A stretch of 64,000 bases of DNA from Ligula intestinalis. Taxonomy: Eukaryota; Platyhelminthes; Cestoda; Diphyllobothriidea; Diphyllobothriidae. Shown here one piece after another: positions 1-9,825 of the stretch. Each line of letters starts with the position of its first letter. The stretch's first letter is position 1. The stretch spans positions 7,307,277-7,371,276 of the forward strand of contig JAYGXS010000008.1 of the NCBI GenBank assembly GCA_036362985.1. Direction: 5' to 3'. The notes under the pieces are model-generated. The model was not told the origin of the DNA. It made no database searches and saw nothing but the letters and a program-made list of their open reading frames with translations. The position numbers and the translations under genes were made by a program.

Positions 1-144
1 ACTCAACGGTGCAGGTTGGGGTAGTTCATGTTTTTAAACGTTTGACTGTCTACATGACTTCCCAGCCACCCCTCTTATGGCAGTAGTGACTTCAAAAACT
101 CTTTTGCTCCTTTGGCTCCTTAGCGAAAATTCCCATTGAAAATG

Positions 145-996
145 TCAGGAGATAAATTGGCGAACATACGTTTGTTTTCGATAAATTCTCGTCAGGCCTT
201 TACATTTATATGGTATGAATAAACTATGGTGGTTGGTGGACAGATGAAGTGTTCTCGTTGTCACGGTCGGTGGGAGCGGGTGGGAGAGAGTTGGGGAAGT
301 TGCGGTCACAATGTTGATCTCTAGACGCCCTGCGTGCAAGACCGCTGAAAAGGTGTGCGTGGTTGGATTTGGGACCTGGTTGTCTCTGCGGGGGCCCGTT
401 TCCGAGGCCTGTGTTCCACCGGTCGTGTTACCTAGTTTCGTCCATGGCAACTGGGGCGCTGCGACAAAATTCTTTTGGGCGCAAAGCAGCGGTCTGCGTA
501 GCCTGATGGCGGCCGCCTCTGCCGTCGCCAACAGACGCTGTCCGAGGAGTTTTGAGTAGCTTGAAGGCACCTTGTAAATCACTCGGAAGGCCTCTTTGGC
601 ATCCATGCGGTGGTCTGAGTCTATCAGGTGCGCTAGAATTGAACTGTTTATACCTTTAAGTTGGCCCTTCCCTAACCATGCTGGTATGTGTTCCCTTACT
701 CTTTTTGACAAGCGTCGGCGCGTGCGACCAATATATCCTGCCCCACAGGAACAGGTTAATGAATATATGCACATTGAGGTGGTCTGGGCTGGCAGTTTAT
801 CCTTAATCTCTCCGTATAGGATGGGAGTAGTCGAGAACAATACATGGGCGTTGGCTGCTGGGAAGGTGGTTGCTACGGCTTGACTCAGGCGCCTCCTTAG
901 AAGTTCGCTTGGTGCGTCCCCTTGAAATGGGACTCTGATGAAGACTCGTTTCTTTTCTACTGTTAATACTGAGGGCTTTGGCGGCCTTTCAGTCAT
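145..996 (-). pseudogene. PLE GIY-YIG endonuclease domain (truncated copy)
   Basis: The translation has a cysteine-rich CxC motif followed directly by GYIGRT and then LSKRVREH, the GIY-YIG nuclease core with its catalytic arginine and histidine region. Next come SSILAHLIDSDH and AFRVIYKV, and the segment that ends PLE proteins, PQLPW. About 75 residues precede the nuclease core. They correspond to the RT-endonuclease connector (VFIRVPFQGD, LRRRLSQAV). The RT itself is missing in this frame. The family enzyme nicks target DNA during retrotransposition. About 85 residues after PQLPW are low-complexity and probably read-through into the 3' terminal repeat. It closely matches the copy at 19567-20250 over the shared region. 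Confidence 0.8.
159..198 (-). ncRNA. Hammerhead ribozyme motif (type I), PLE family A
   Basis: Read on the minus strand the order is GGC, CTGACGA, a short stem II (GA/TC closing an ATTTA loop), GAAA, a stem III hairpin (AACA/TGTT around AACGTA), C at the cleavage position and GCC, which pairs with the first GGC to form stem I. All invariant core positions of a hammerhead are present. Stem II is only two base pairs, so activity would need loop or dimer stabilisation. It lies in the PLE terminal repeat, where hammerheads are known in this element class. Confidence 0.65.
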
Positions 997-1209
997 GTTT
1001 TTAGCGATAAATCGACTAGGATACCCATTTTGTCGAAAAACTTCTTAAACAATCTTCCGCTCCTCTTCACTGCTATCAGTCGAGCAAATCCTCTTCGCCC
1101 TTTGCGTCAAACACTGTACTCGATTCCGTTTGAAGTTCACCGGTACGAAACTAGCAAAATTGATGCATTGCCCGGACCACGTCCCCTGGCTTTCTTGCCC
1201 TCATTGTAG

Positions 1210-1655
1210 GAAGTAGCAGCAGCAGTAGTAAAAGTAGTAACAGTAATAATAATAATAAAAACCATAATAGGTAAAGTAGTAAGGGTAGTAGTGTTTATAG
1301 CTGTAGTGGTAGTAATACTAATAATAACAGCAGTAGTAGTTGCAGTAGTATTATCAGTGGTATTAGTGGGGATAGCCGTAGTAGAATCAGTAGTAACAGT
1401 CGTAGTAACAGTAGTAGTAATATAGTAGCAGTGGTCGTAGAAGTGGTAATAAGTATAGTAATAGCTGTAGTAGTAGTATCAGTAGTAGTGGCCATAGTAG
1501 TTGTACTCGACGTAGCTGTAGTAGTAGCAATAATAGAAGTGGTAATAGCCATAGTATTCGTAGAAATAAAGACCATAGTAGCCGTGTTAGTTGCCATAGC
1601 AGTCGTAATAACAGCCGTAATATTAATAATGGCCCCTGAAGAAGAAAAGAAACAG
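1210..1655. repeat. GTA/GTAATA microsatellite tract
   Basis: About 440 bases of imperfect trinucleotide repeat (GTA, GTAGTN, ATA variants). Long open frames of Val/Ile or Thr/Met/Leu runs on both strands here are artefacts of the repeat and not genes. Confidence 0.9.
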
Positions 1656-1934
1656 TACACTGAACCGAGCGAGCTTCAGTTAATGTAGTCAGAAGTCTTG
1701 TTTTGGCTCTGTCCAAGTTCAACTTTACCTATTGCGATAAAACACCAAACACTAATACATAGTTATTGATTACATATATATACACGCTTTGGTTAGTATA
1801 TATATTTTCAAAAAGTTAAATAAAAAATTCCCATTTACTGTGGATAAAAATGAGCGGGCAAAATAGGTAACACCGAGAAAACCATAAATAATGAACGAAA
1901 CCGAAAACTTTCTACGGCAGTATAGACGATGTAA

Positions 1935-2075
1935 CATCCTTCCGAAGGATGGTAGCATCGTATGCAGATGACCTCATTTTCGTAGTTCACACAAACAAAA
2001 GCGAGCAGATAAAAGGTGGTTGCTCGATTTCAATCGTCCGCCATAAATTTGAACAAATGCTGTGAACCGGAAACA
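1935..2075 (+). pseudogene. LINE reverse transcriptase fragment (YADD box)
   Basis: The plus-strand translation contains SYADDLIFVVHTNK, the catalytic YADD box of a non-LTR reverse transcriptase with its usual hydrophobic follow-up. After a frame change, an INLNKC-like stretch resembles the region after the motif. It is short and broken. A similar degenerate piece (TDDLIVLVQ) occurs near 7890-7930, suggesting one LINE family inserted twice in the first CELF intron region. Confidence 0.4.
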
Positions 2076-2274
2076 ATATTTTTTGTCAGCTAGTTCGGAT
2101 ATAATCACCCGCACAAAAAGTAAGTCAATCGGCCTTCGCCGGAAACCTACTCAATCTTTCTTATACTGGTTGACCTTGAGGTATCTCTATTCACACAGTA
2201 TTACCTTTCAGTGTATGCTGCCGGCTTCTCTGGTTACCAAGCAACCTGGTTAAGTACTTGCTTACTCTCTTTAG

Positions 2275-2379
2275 GACCAGCTCAAGGCATCAATCTCAAC
2301 ACCCTCGCATCACCCGTCTCGACGCTGGGGGCGGATCCGCTGTCTCACATCTACCACAGCTTTACTCCCTATGGCCTAG
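2275..2379 (+). CDS. CELF: CELF/Bruno-like protein, linker exon (first exon in window)
   Basis: A 105-bp exon bounded by a pyrimidine-rich acceptor (tctctttag) and a strong donor (gtaggt). It is entered in phase 1 and left in phase 1. It encodes PAQGINLNTLASP, then HIYHSFTPYGL, a Ser/Pro/Ala-rich segment of the type that links RRM2 to RRM3 in CELF proteins. The last base joins exactly in frame to the exon at 9712, giving YGLAPYSQPSP across the junction. The gene's start, RRM1 and RRM2 must lie left of the window. On its own this exon would be weak. The shared phase and the continuous frame through four exons make it convincing. Confidence 0.75.
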   Translation, partial: DQLKASISTPSHHPSRRWGRIRCLTSTTALLPMA

Positions 2380-3780
2380 GTAGGTTTTGTTGCCTGATCA
2401 CCTTCTCCATCATGTTTCATGTTTCATCAGTAGAGGGTAGGGAACGGATCCGTGGGCACCCCTTCTTTGACTTTTTTCCATAGCTGCAGTGGGTCGTTTT
2501 TTGTTTCAGTTTAATAACAAAAAAATCTAAGCTGGAGTAGATTCTTTCGAAAGCGATGGTTGATTTATTTCGCTTCCGAAATTGTGACCATTTTTGGCAG
2601 AAAACAGTCATAGGGCTGCATACAACACGTATTTTCTTACCGTTCTCTTTACTTATTTATGGTTTGCAAATCTCTGTGAAAGTAGATATGTGCGCATTCG
2701 AGGCTGAAATGCATGACTGGAGAGCGACAGCATTTCACAGAGGTTTGCACGAGGGGGAACAGTCAAGAAAGTGATAAGTTGGAAAGTTTATTCGGCAAGC
2801 CTATGTTTCACAGCAATTCATAATCAAACCAGTAGGCTTGCAATTGAAAATCGTACAGCTGGACAGGTTTATCAAGGGTCTTTTGATTAAAACTCATTGT
2901 TTTCACGCCGTCCGCTTGACGAGATCGGCGTGTAGAGGTCTTTGCGTTGGAGAAGCGTAGGAAATTGGGATAGGTTGTGAGCATCGGTCATGGGTCAGGT
3001 ACGTGGAGTGATAATTACTGTCCCTAGGGGGGGGGGGGATGCCGATAAATGATTGCCACTTGGCGTCGGCGTCGGCCATGCAAGTGAAAGGGCTTGTTTT
3101 AGCGTCTTCTGACAGCACAGCACTGGATTCCCTAGCCACAGCTAGCAACGACCGGGCTTCTCTTGCGATTTTCGGAGGCCGCTGCAATATGGAGAAGAAA
3201 ACCAGTACTGTGTACGCAGCTGGATCACGGCATAAACCTCGCATTTCCGTGATAAATGACGTAAACCCATTTCCTTCACCGTATGACCGACTACTGCCTT
3301 GCCCTTTGCTCCCACCCCCCTTTAGGCAGATATGATTGGCCAGACTATACTGGGTTTAGCCAGAACAACACCGGGGTCATCCAATCACCTCCCGCAAACG
3401 TACGATATGACTGCTTCCAGGATCGATTCTCTCACCTCCAGAGAGTTTTAGGTATTTTGCGCGTATTTTTAACGATAACAACAGTTTTTTAATGTCACAA
3501 TTACGATTTCGCCGAAAAGAAAATGGCGCCCTTAGGGAAGAGTTCGCAAGGCAGGCAATTTCGAGCTGACGTCGAAGTCGAATTAGCAGTCTATCTTTAG
3601 TTCCACTTGGTGTACTAACTCAAAGTCCAGAAACCTGATCAACGATTTTTTTGTTTGCTGTATTGATGCTGCTCGGAGGGTTAACCTCATCTGGCAGGTT
3701 AATTTCTGACTAAATTTGACCTTAATGTTTCATACATTTAATATTTAAAGTAAATCAACCCAAATGTGATTTAATTCACG
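2380..3780. other. Intronic stretch, no gene seen
   Basis: Inside the first CELF intron of the window. Only short chance frames occur on both strands. A G homopolymer of about 10 bases lies at about 3028-3038. No repeat family recognised elsewhere in the window was identified here. Confidence 0.5.
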
Positions 3781-3790
3781 ACTCAAGGTG

Positions 3791-3868
3791 GGCCTCATAG
3801 CTCAATGGTAGAGCGTTGGTTGCGCAAAAGCCTTCCTTACTTTGTGAGTTCGACTCCCACAGAGGCCA
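3791..3868 (+). tRNA. tRNA-like gene or tRNA pseudogene (Cys-like anticodon)
   Basis: Acceptor strands GGCCTCA and AGAGGCC pair at six of seven positions. The D arm is GCTC/GAGC around AATGGTA, and the T arm is GTGAG/CCCAC around TTCGACT with one mismatch. Internal promoter boxes are good (box A TAGCTCAATGG, box B GAGTTCGACTCC), and a TTTTT pol III terminator follows at 3873-3877. The anticodon stem is weak (GGTT/AGCC) and would present GCA (Cys), but base 33 is C instead of T and the variable loop is about 10 bases. It may therefore be a pseudogene or a tRNA-derived head. Confidence 0.45.
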
Positions 3869-3944
3869 CGAATTTTTCACAATTGGGTCAGCTGAATTAT
3901 TCAAATCTGTTAAAATTTTCTAATGATGCAATACTTAGACAATA

Positions 3945-4130
3945 TAGGAGTAATAGCTGTTGTTGTTGAGCGGCCCGCTAGCAACAGATATTCCTTTCTA
4001 AGAGAAGCAGACGTTGTAGAACTGTCTATTATGTCTGAGGTCTTTTGTGTAGAACCGAGATGCTTTCACAGGGCGGCTGTGGAGCTGGCCTAGTGTGAAA
4101 TATTATGAGCTTGCGTGGGACACTCGTTGA
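3945..4130 (+). repeat. Dispersed repeat copy 1 (CCCGCTAGCAACAG family)
   Basis: Starts with a TTGTTG run and CCCGCTAGCAACAG and runs to the ACACTC near 4130. A second copy is at 5560-5770 and a partial one at about 6505-6600, all in the same orientation. No coding capacity. Function unknown. Confidence 0.6.
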
Positions 4131-4214
4131 TGAACGTTCACCTGTCTGCTAACGGAGCACCACTTGGGTCTAGATATGACTAGCCGTTCCAGTCTCGCCT
4201 TTATTTGCTGGCTA

Positions 4215-4545
4215 TACTATCTACTTATACTACCAGCTGTTACGACTGTCGGGGCCTCTGGTGGGACCCAAGACAGAACGGGACAGATGAGTCCCGTTAG
4301 CGGTTGGGTGAACTTTCCTCAACGAATGCCAATATCTCCCGATCTAAAACGGCGAGACAACGACCTCATAGCTCGATGGTTAGGGCATTTGATTCTGATC
4401 AAAGAGGTTACGAGTTCGAGGCTCGAGTGGGTAGATAGTTGGGCCTGTGTATGACTGGCTGACGATGACTGATGAACCAGAAATGGCAATTCCAGTCTCC
4501 ATTGTCTTTGTCAACGATAATATCTGCGTGAAACAATGCCCACAG
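4215..4545 (+). mobile_element. tRNA-derived SINE
   Basis: The head has box A (CATAGCTCGATGG) and box B (GAGTTCGAGGC) spaced as in a tRNA. The unpaired tail contains GACTGGCTGACGATGAC, CCAGAAATGGC and TCCAGTCTCC. A 5' leader (GACAGATGAGT, GTTAGCGG, CAATATCTCC) precedes the tRNA head as in other copies of the window. This is one of about ten related copies. Confidence 0.75.
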
Positions 4546-5059
4546 GCAGAACAAAAATCTAAACTCTAGTCTAAATAAACTTAGCTCTACCCTACCGCAC
4601 CCCACACTTCCTCTTAGGGTTGGGGCTATAGCTAATTAATGATCGCTAGTGAAGTCTAGTCTAGTCTACCTTGCGTTCAGAAGAATCCTGCGCTGTCAGT
4701 AGACTTTTTTTCCTACTGTTGATCGATTATCCCTATTTGTCAGTCAGCTTGAGGATTGTTTCTACGTTCCGGAACAAAGTGGAGTCATATTTATTCTGCC
4801 TGCAATCAGGGCAAGGCTGCTCCACTCAGACTGTTTAACTTGCCTCTCCGGCCAAGCTCTCGAGTACGCCTTCAACATTCTGACTATTAAACGAAGTCTG
4901 GACACGTCGGCTGCTTAACCGAGGTTCCATGACGGTTTCCCGATTGGCCGATGCTCTTAAACTAAAGTGAAATGTCTCTCTCTCTCACTCACTGGGCCAT
5001 TAGCTATCTAATAAATCGCTCGCTTGTCCTTCAAGACATATTTCACATCTATCCCTGAA

Positions 5060-5280
5060 GATAGTGTAAACAGCATATTCTCTCTCGTGGTTAGGGCGTT
5101 AGATTCTGATCAAAGAGGTCACGAGTTTGAGGCTCGAGTGAAGCACCAGTTTGGTTTAAGTATGACTGGCTGACGACGGCTTATAAGCCAGAAATAGCCT
5201 TTCCAGTCTCTATTGTCTCTGTCAGCAATAGTATCTGCGTGTAACAATGCCCGCAGGCAGAACAGCAATCTAAACTCTAC
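5060..5280 (+). mobile_element. tRNA-derived SINE, partial
   Basis: The tRNA-like head (GGTTAGGGCGTTAGATTC, CACGAGTTTGAGGC) and body (GACTGGCTGACGACGGC, CCAGAAATAGCC) match the family. Box B is mutated. The leader is absent. Confidence 0.7.
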
Positions 5281-5560
5281 TCTAAATCAACTTAACTCTA
5301 CCGTAAACTAAACCGATCAGTTAACACGAAAAGCGCAAACCGTAACCTTTAACCTAAGGCTGGCTCCCAGCCCCCCCCAAGCTTAATCCCAAACCGGAGA
5401 ATTTGGCGAAAAGCCACATGGGCGGTTCCTGTTTCCATGTCCTGTTTAGGTGGTCCTACGAGTCATCCCTACTCCGGTGCCTGGGATGGGTGTCAGCAAG
5501 GGACTCTGAGACGCACGGTCCTAGCCAACACTTCCTCGGGAGCGCTGGCTCCGCATGGGC
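5281..5560 (+). repeat. Dispersed repeat, copy 1 of a local duplication
   Basis: A CTAA-rich stretch, then GAATTTGGCGAAAAGCCACA, GGGCGGTTCCTG, TACGAGTCATCCCTAC, ATGGGTGTCA and GACTCTGAG. The same order recurs at 6820-7095, so about 280 bp are duplicated with divergence. Not coding. Confidence 0.65.
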
Positions 5561-5770
5561 AATAATGGTTTTTATTGTTGTCCGACCCGCTAGCAACAGC
5601 TATTATTTCCTAACGGAAGCAGGCCCTGTAGTTCTGCCTATTCTGTCTGGCCATACATAGTATCCTCTCGATGAGGTCTTTTGCGTAGGAATGAGCTACA
5701 TTTTTCAGAGGGTGACTGTACAGCTGACTAGTGTTAAAACTGAGGAACTTGTGTGTGACAGTACGCACAG
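5560..5770 (+). repeat. Dispersed repeat copy 2 (CCCGCTAGCAACAG family)
   Basis: Second copy of the repeat at 3945-4130 with the same internal order (CCGCTAGCAACAG, GAGGTCTTTTGCGTAG, AGGGTGACTGTACAG). Confidence 0.6.
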
Positions 5771-6819
5771 GCGTAACTAAACTGCAGCCTAAGTCAAGCT
5801 AGCTCTACCCTAAAACAGAACCGGTCAGTTAAAACGAAAAAAATCCGAAAGCCTTAACCTTTAACATAATTCCAACTATAACGCTAACTCTGACCCAAAA
5901 ACTGAAGCCAAAAGAAAGGGTAATAACACACTCAAACCCTATCGCTTATGGAGACAGGTCTGATTTAAACTGGTGCATTTCAGTTTTTTCACACGTGCGG
6001 TAGCGTGCTAAGAGTCCAAGTATAGGGTGCTGATATGCCGACTTACGGCAAGAAATATTTCGGAGACTTTGGCGCATACTACGGGAAGACTTCGTAGGCA
6101 TAAGTTCAGAGTAAAGAGGTTGAGCGACCTCACCAAGAATGCAATCAGCAAATGGCTTGACCGCGGTAAATTATTGCTCTATGATAATATCAGCTTAAGA
6201 AGACATAGGAGACACCGGCAGCTGAAGAGAGCATTCGGAGGATGCATTTAAAACTGAACAAGTCTTTTTTAATGCAAGGCTGGGAATATAAGTGGAGGGC
6301 AGTAAAGGAGAAGGGGGAGAATGCAGGCAGCTATAAATCGCCAGATTAGAGTTTGCGGTGTGTGTGATATGAACGTAAACGGTGGGTATTTTATAGAAGT
6401 TTACGAATTTTCATAAAGACGCTTTCAAAATGAAGGGCAAATTGAAAGTTAGATGCCAGAGTAACGCCAAGGTACCCGAAAGAGGATACATGACTGAACA
6501 GAATGTCTATGTCTGAGCATATACACTATCCTCTCCATTAGGATTTTTGCTTACAAATGAGACACTTTTTAGAGGGTGACTGTACAATAGAAGTGTATCT
6601 GCGAGTTCCCGGAAGCCATTCAGAAGTAGAGGATGCGATCGCTGGAACAGAATGTTATTTACCTGAAGCTTTGGAATCCTGTCGAGAACCGGAACTTTGC
6701 AGAATCTGAAACGTCAGGCAAGTAAACTTCTTGTTCCTGTGAGCACATCTGCTATTTCTGCTCACTGCACCGCCAACTAACGCTAAAACTTGTGAACATG
6801 AGTGGGACGGTACCCACCG
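5771..6819. other. Intronic stretch, no gene recognised
   Basis: Contains a partial copy of the 3945 repeat at about 6505-6600 and a basic 74-codon frame at 6027-6251 rich in Arg/Lys that I do not recognise and cannot support as a gene. Nothing else stands out. Confidence 0.45.
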
Positions 6820-7095
6820 ACATAACCCAAAACAAAACGGTAGCCTAAATCAACCTAACTCTACCCTAAACTAAAAGCCCCAAAACCCTAACCTTTAACA
6901 TAATCCTGGCTCTAACGTTAACTCTGACCCTAAAGCTCATTTCCCGAGAATTTGGCGTGAAGCCACACATGCATGTGTGGGCGGTTCCTGTGTCCTGCGT
7001 TTAGGCCGTCATACGAGTCATCCCTACACCCCAGGATGGGTGTCAACAAGAGACTCTGAGGCGCACCAACAGTTCTTCGGGAGCACGCGCTGAGC
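6820..7095 (+). repeat. Dispersed repeat, copy 2 of a local duplication
   Basis: Divergent second copy of 5281-5560. It carries an extra ACATGCATGTGT palindrome beside the GGGCGGTTCCTG motif. Confidence 0.65.
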
Positions 7096-7099
7096 GCGA

Positions 7100-7560
7100 A
7101 GCTTTCCGCCTAGGGGAAGCCATCGCCTCTGTTTTGGGTGAACGACGCCGACGGGCCATTAGAGCAGATGGGGACAGGGGGGAGGGGGGGTGATGTTGAG
7201 TTGGTACACGGAGGGCGAGGGAGAGAGGGAGGGCGATTAGTCATCCCGTCCCGAGGGTGGCAGCGGCGGTGGCGGCATCAACCAAAGGGGTCGGCCAGCC
7301 GGCCGGCCGGTAAAGGCTGCCGTCCATCCGCCCGCGGGAGCACGCGCGCCTCGTGGACTGAGCAGCAGCCTCTGCCGGGGTTCGACTGCGTCAGGGCTTA
7401 GCACAAAGCTGGGGCAAACGCTGTGTCCACGTGGCGCTCTCCGCCGGATCATAGCGGCTTTGCAGACGGCAAAACAACACAAAACGACGAACATGCCAGG
7501 AAGGCCATCCCCCCCTCCCCGAGCCGGAAGTGGCGTTCGCCTTAAACACAGTCAGACAAG
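7100..7560. other. GC-rich stretch, no gene recognised
   Basis: Markedly more GC- and CpG-rich than its flanks (CCGCGGGAGCACGCGCG, CGGCCGGCCGG). Open frames on both strands are compositional. It could be an inserted LTR or promoter remnant, but no boundary was found. Confidence 0.4.
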
Positions 7561-7769
7561 TGCCTAATGCATAGTCACCTGCTTTTATGACATCAACTCT
7601 GAATGCATTTTCCCACTCTAAGTGTTCGTTAAAACAGCGTTAAACCGGCCACGATCATCTCTGCGGCACGCTTTAAGCAAGACAGAAAGAAAGAAAAATG
7701 ACGCTCTATTTCAAAAATAGCATTCTAATTTTTTTTAGCAATAATGCTCTCCATTCACAAGGAATAAAA

Positions 7770-8310
7770 CAAGGCACACAAACTGACAACACCGGGGAAG
7801 CCAGAACAATCCATGACTGCCATTGTGGACATCGTGGATAAATGCCCTTGCAAAATTCGTCAACTATTCGTAAAAGTGGACTGCTTTCAAAACGGTGCTA
7901 GCGTCGTCCACTGATGACCTCATTGTTTTAGTTCAAATAAACAAAGAGGGCTAACAATCGGTTTATAATGGATGAAGTAGGCCAACCGGTGTATATCTGA
8001 AAAAAAATTGCATGTAAATGGATAGAGGAAAAACTATTGCGGCTCAATTTGCAAAGCTCCATGTTCAGACAGAGACATGAACTTGAAATACGTACTGCGG
8101 CCACCTGCATTGATCATACCGACTCCTTGCTCGCTGAATGCCTTTTCCAATTCTAAATGTTCGTTAAAACAACTCATGATCAGCTTTTTTGACATGGTTA
8201 AAATAAGTCTGATTTTCAGGCCCCATGTCTTATGCGTAGTTTTTGGGGGAGGCCGGGATGCCGGCCATTGGACGAATTGCTTTTCGGTCTCTTTCAAAAA
8301 ATACATGCTG
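7770..8310. pseudogene. Degenerate LINE-like fragment
   Basis: Near 7890-7930 the plus strand reads a broken TDDLIVLVQINK, resembling the YADD region at 1935. Motifs around 7600-7660 and 8130-8180 (AAATGTTCGTTAAAACA) are repeated, suggesting duplicated debris of one element. There are too many breaks for assignment to a clade. Confidence 0.25.
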
Positions 8311-8559
8311 TAAAAAGTAATAACTTGTGTAACATGAAGCCTTAACCGTATTTCTGATACTCTTGGAAATTCAAATCTACGTTTTATCTAAAATAAAATG
8401 GGCAAACACATCATATTTTACACTAACTGGTAGAAAATGAAGCTTCGTTTCGAATGATATGGTCAAGGAAAGGTTATTTTTCGGTCTGAGACGATTTTTT
8501 TGTTTCGATTACCGAATAATTGCAAAAGTGTTACTTTTGCCTTCCAGCATTCCAAACTA

Positions 8560-8800
8560 TGTACTTCTTATCAAAATGTCGTGCGTTCGAGCCTCGGCTG
8601 GTGTACCACCTAGGATTGGGTATATGACTGGCTGAGACGCCTAATGAGCCAAAAATAGACAGTCCACTTTCCCTTGTTTTTGCGGCTGTTGGCGGGCCTT
8701 GAGCGTGAGCTCCAAGACAGACGGGGGGGCGACTGAGTTCCGTTAGCTGTCGCTGAACTATCAACAACAGATGCAATAATGGCTTGCCGGGCCGTACCCG
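8560..8800 (+). mobile_element. tRNA-derived SINE, 5'-truncated
   Basis: Begins inside the tRNA head at box B (GTTCGAGCCTCG) and continues through GTATATGACTGGCTGAGAC and GAGTTCCGTTAGC, the end motif of the family. Confidence 0.65.
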
Positions 8801-9039
8801 AATCGTTAATGAACCTGGTTTAATCACCGTCGTCGATCCTTGACGTGGCAATTACTCGGCAATTCGGCTGTCACAGCGACCAGTAGCCATTCGCACCCCC
8901 CCTGCTTTCTGTGAGGGGCTAGTAATTTCGCGCACACAAAGGCATAGCACATAATAATGAGGCAATAGGTGATTACGCTTATTACTTCAATGTGGGCCGA
9001 AGAATTATGTCTTTGTAGAAAAGAAGGCACTTCAATCAT

Positions 9040-9450
9040 CGGAATCATAGTTTTGTTTGTCTGAGCTTTCAAACTCTTACTGGAGTCCACCGTCAGAGAT
9101 AAGAACGTCAAAGCAAACACAAGCAACAGTTAAAGGGGGCAGGCCGATGTATGCTGGCACCAGATCGCTAAATCGATTGCCTAAGTTCTCATCTGAGGTC
9201 AAGGCTTCAATCAATTCTTGGCCCAGGCCTCAGATTAGAACTCAGTTAATCGATTTATCGATCTGGCGCCGGCATACATCGTTTTTGCAGGCATCTCCAG
9301 ATTGACGCGAGTGATGGTTGATTGGCCCTTGTTGCTTGTTTTTCGTTGAAGCTATTATTTCTGACGATGGACTCCAGTAGTTGGTCGAAGACACAGACGA
9401 ATAGAACTTTGATTCCGGTGATCGAAGTGCTCACTTCTTATCTACATATA
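9040..9450. mobile_element. Head-to-head PLE terminal-repeat palindrome
   Basis: Two PLE 3' ends face away from a centre near 9210. The inner arms (about 9148-9205 and 9222-9280) are inverted copies containing the end of the endonuclease reading frame (CGGCATACATCG, AATCGATTTATCGAT). The outer arms carry hammerhead-like cores at 9058-9099 (minus) and about 9360-9405 (plus). No RT is present. The same layout recurs at 36557-37440. Confidence 0.65.
9058..9099 (-). ncRNA. Hammerhead-like motif, AGCT family, decayed
   Basis: On the minus strand: CTGACGG (last A of the box changed to G), stem II GGACTC/GAGTTT around CAGTAA, GAAA, GCTC. It matches the intact motif at 57090 and 59502. The box change suggests loss of activity. 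Confidence 0.45.
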
Positions 9451-9711
9451 AAAACACCTGGGATGCGAACATTTGCCTTAATAATGACTCGAGTAGCTCG
9501 CGGCTGTCGCAGTTGTCATCTCTGTCGAGGAATTCAACCTTGTTAAAGTGTGTTTGACCGGGTTCCGTCGAATGCGACGCGATCCGCTGCTACCGACTTT
9601 TCGGTCATTCGTGTTTGCAGAAGCTAGATGGGTGATTGCTGTTGCATTAGAGTATAATTGTACTCCACTAAGACCCCTTTTCTGTTCTATCTCTCTCTGT
9701 GTGTGTTCTAG

Positions 9712-9825
9712 CACCTTATTCCCAACCTTCACCGGCCGCACTACCTCAACTGGCTTCCCTAGCCCAACAGGCGCTGAATTTGCCTGTGCAACAGAAAGAG
9801 GGATCGCGGGATCTCATCTTGACCG
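9712..9825 (+). CDS. CELF: CELF/Bruno-like protein, second linker exon
   Basis: A 114-bp exon after a long pyrimidine tract ending ttctag and before the donor gtacgtc. Entered and left in phase 1. It encodes a linker (YSQPSPAALPQLASLAQQ, then ALNLPVQQKEGSRDLILT) rich in Ala, Gln and Pro, as is typical of the segment before RRM3 in CELF proteins. Its last base completes the Gly codon at the start of the RRM3 exon, giving LTGPEGC across the junction. The downstream intron is about 11.5 kb and is filled with PLE, SINE, CR1 and hAT insertions. Confidence 0.85.

Larger units (their letters stand above)
120..1200 (-). mobile_element. Penelope-like element fragment, family A
   Basis: This is a 5'-truncated Penelope-like retroelement lying antisense to the window. 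The readable part at 145-996 encodes the C-terminal GIY-YIG endonuclease. Further upstream on the minus strand (about 1000-1200) a frame-broken stretch still resembles the region between RT and endonuclease, including a GYPSRFI-type motif also seen in the 47.7-48.5 kb element. The 3' side (about 120-240) is a terminal repeat that also occurs at about 20250-20338 and, as an inverted pair, at 43085-43290. The copy is inactive because of frameshifts and 5' truncation. Confidence 0.8.

Noticed and set aside
1295..1722. Long Thr/Met/Ile-, Leu- and Val-rich frames
   Set aside because: All arise from the GTA microsatellite and occur on both strands.
7138..7494. GC-rich frames on both strands as genes or a CpG-island promoter
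   Set aside because: Composition alone explains them. No start context, splice sites or conserved motif.
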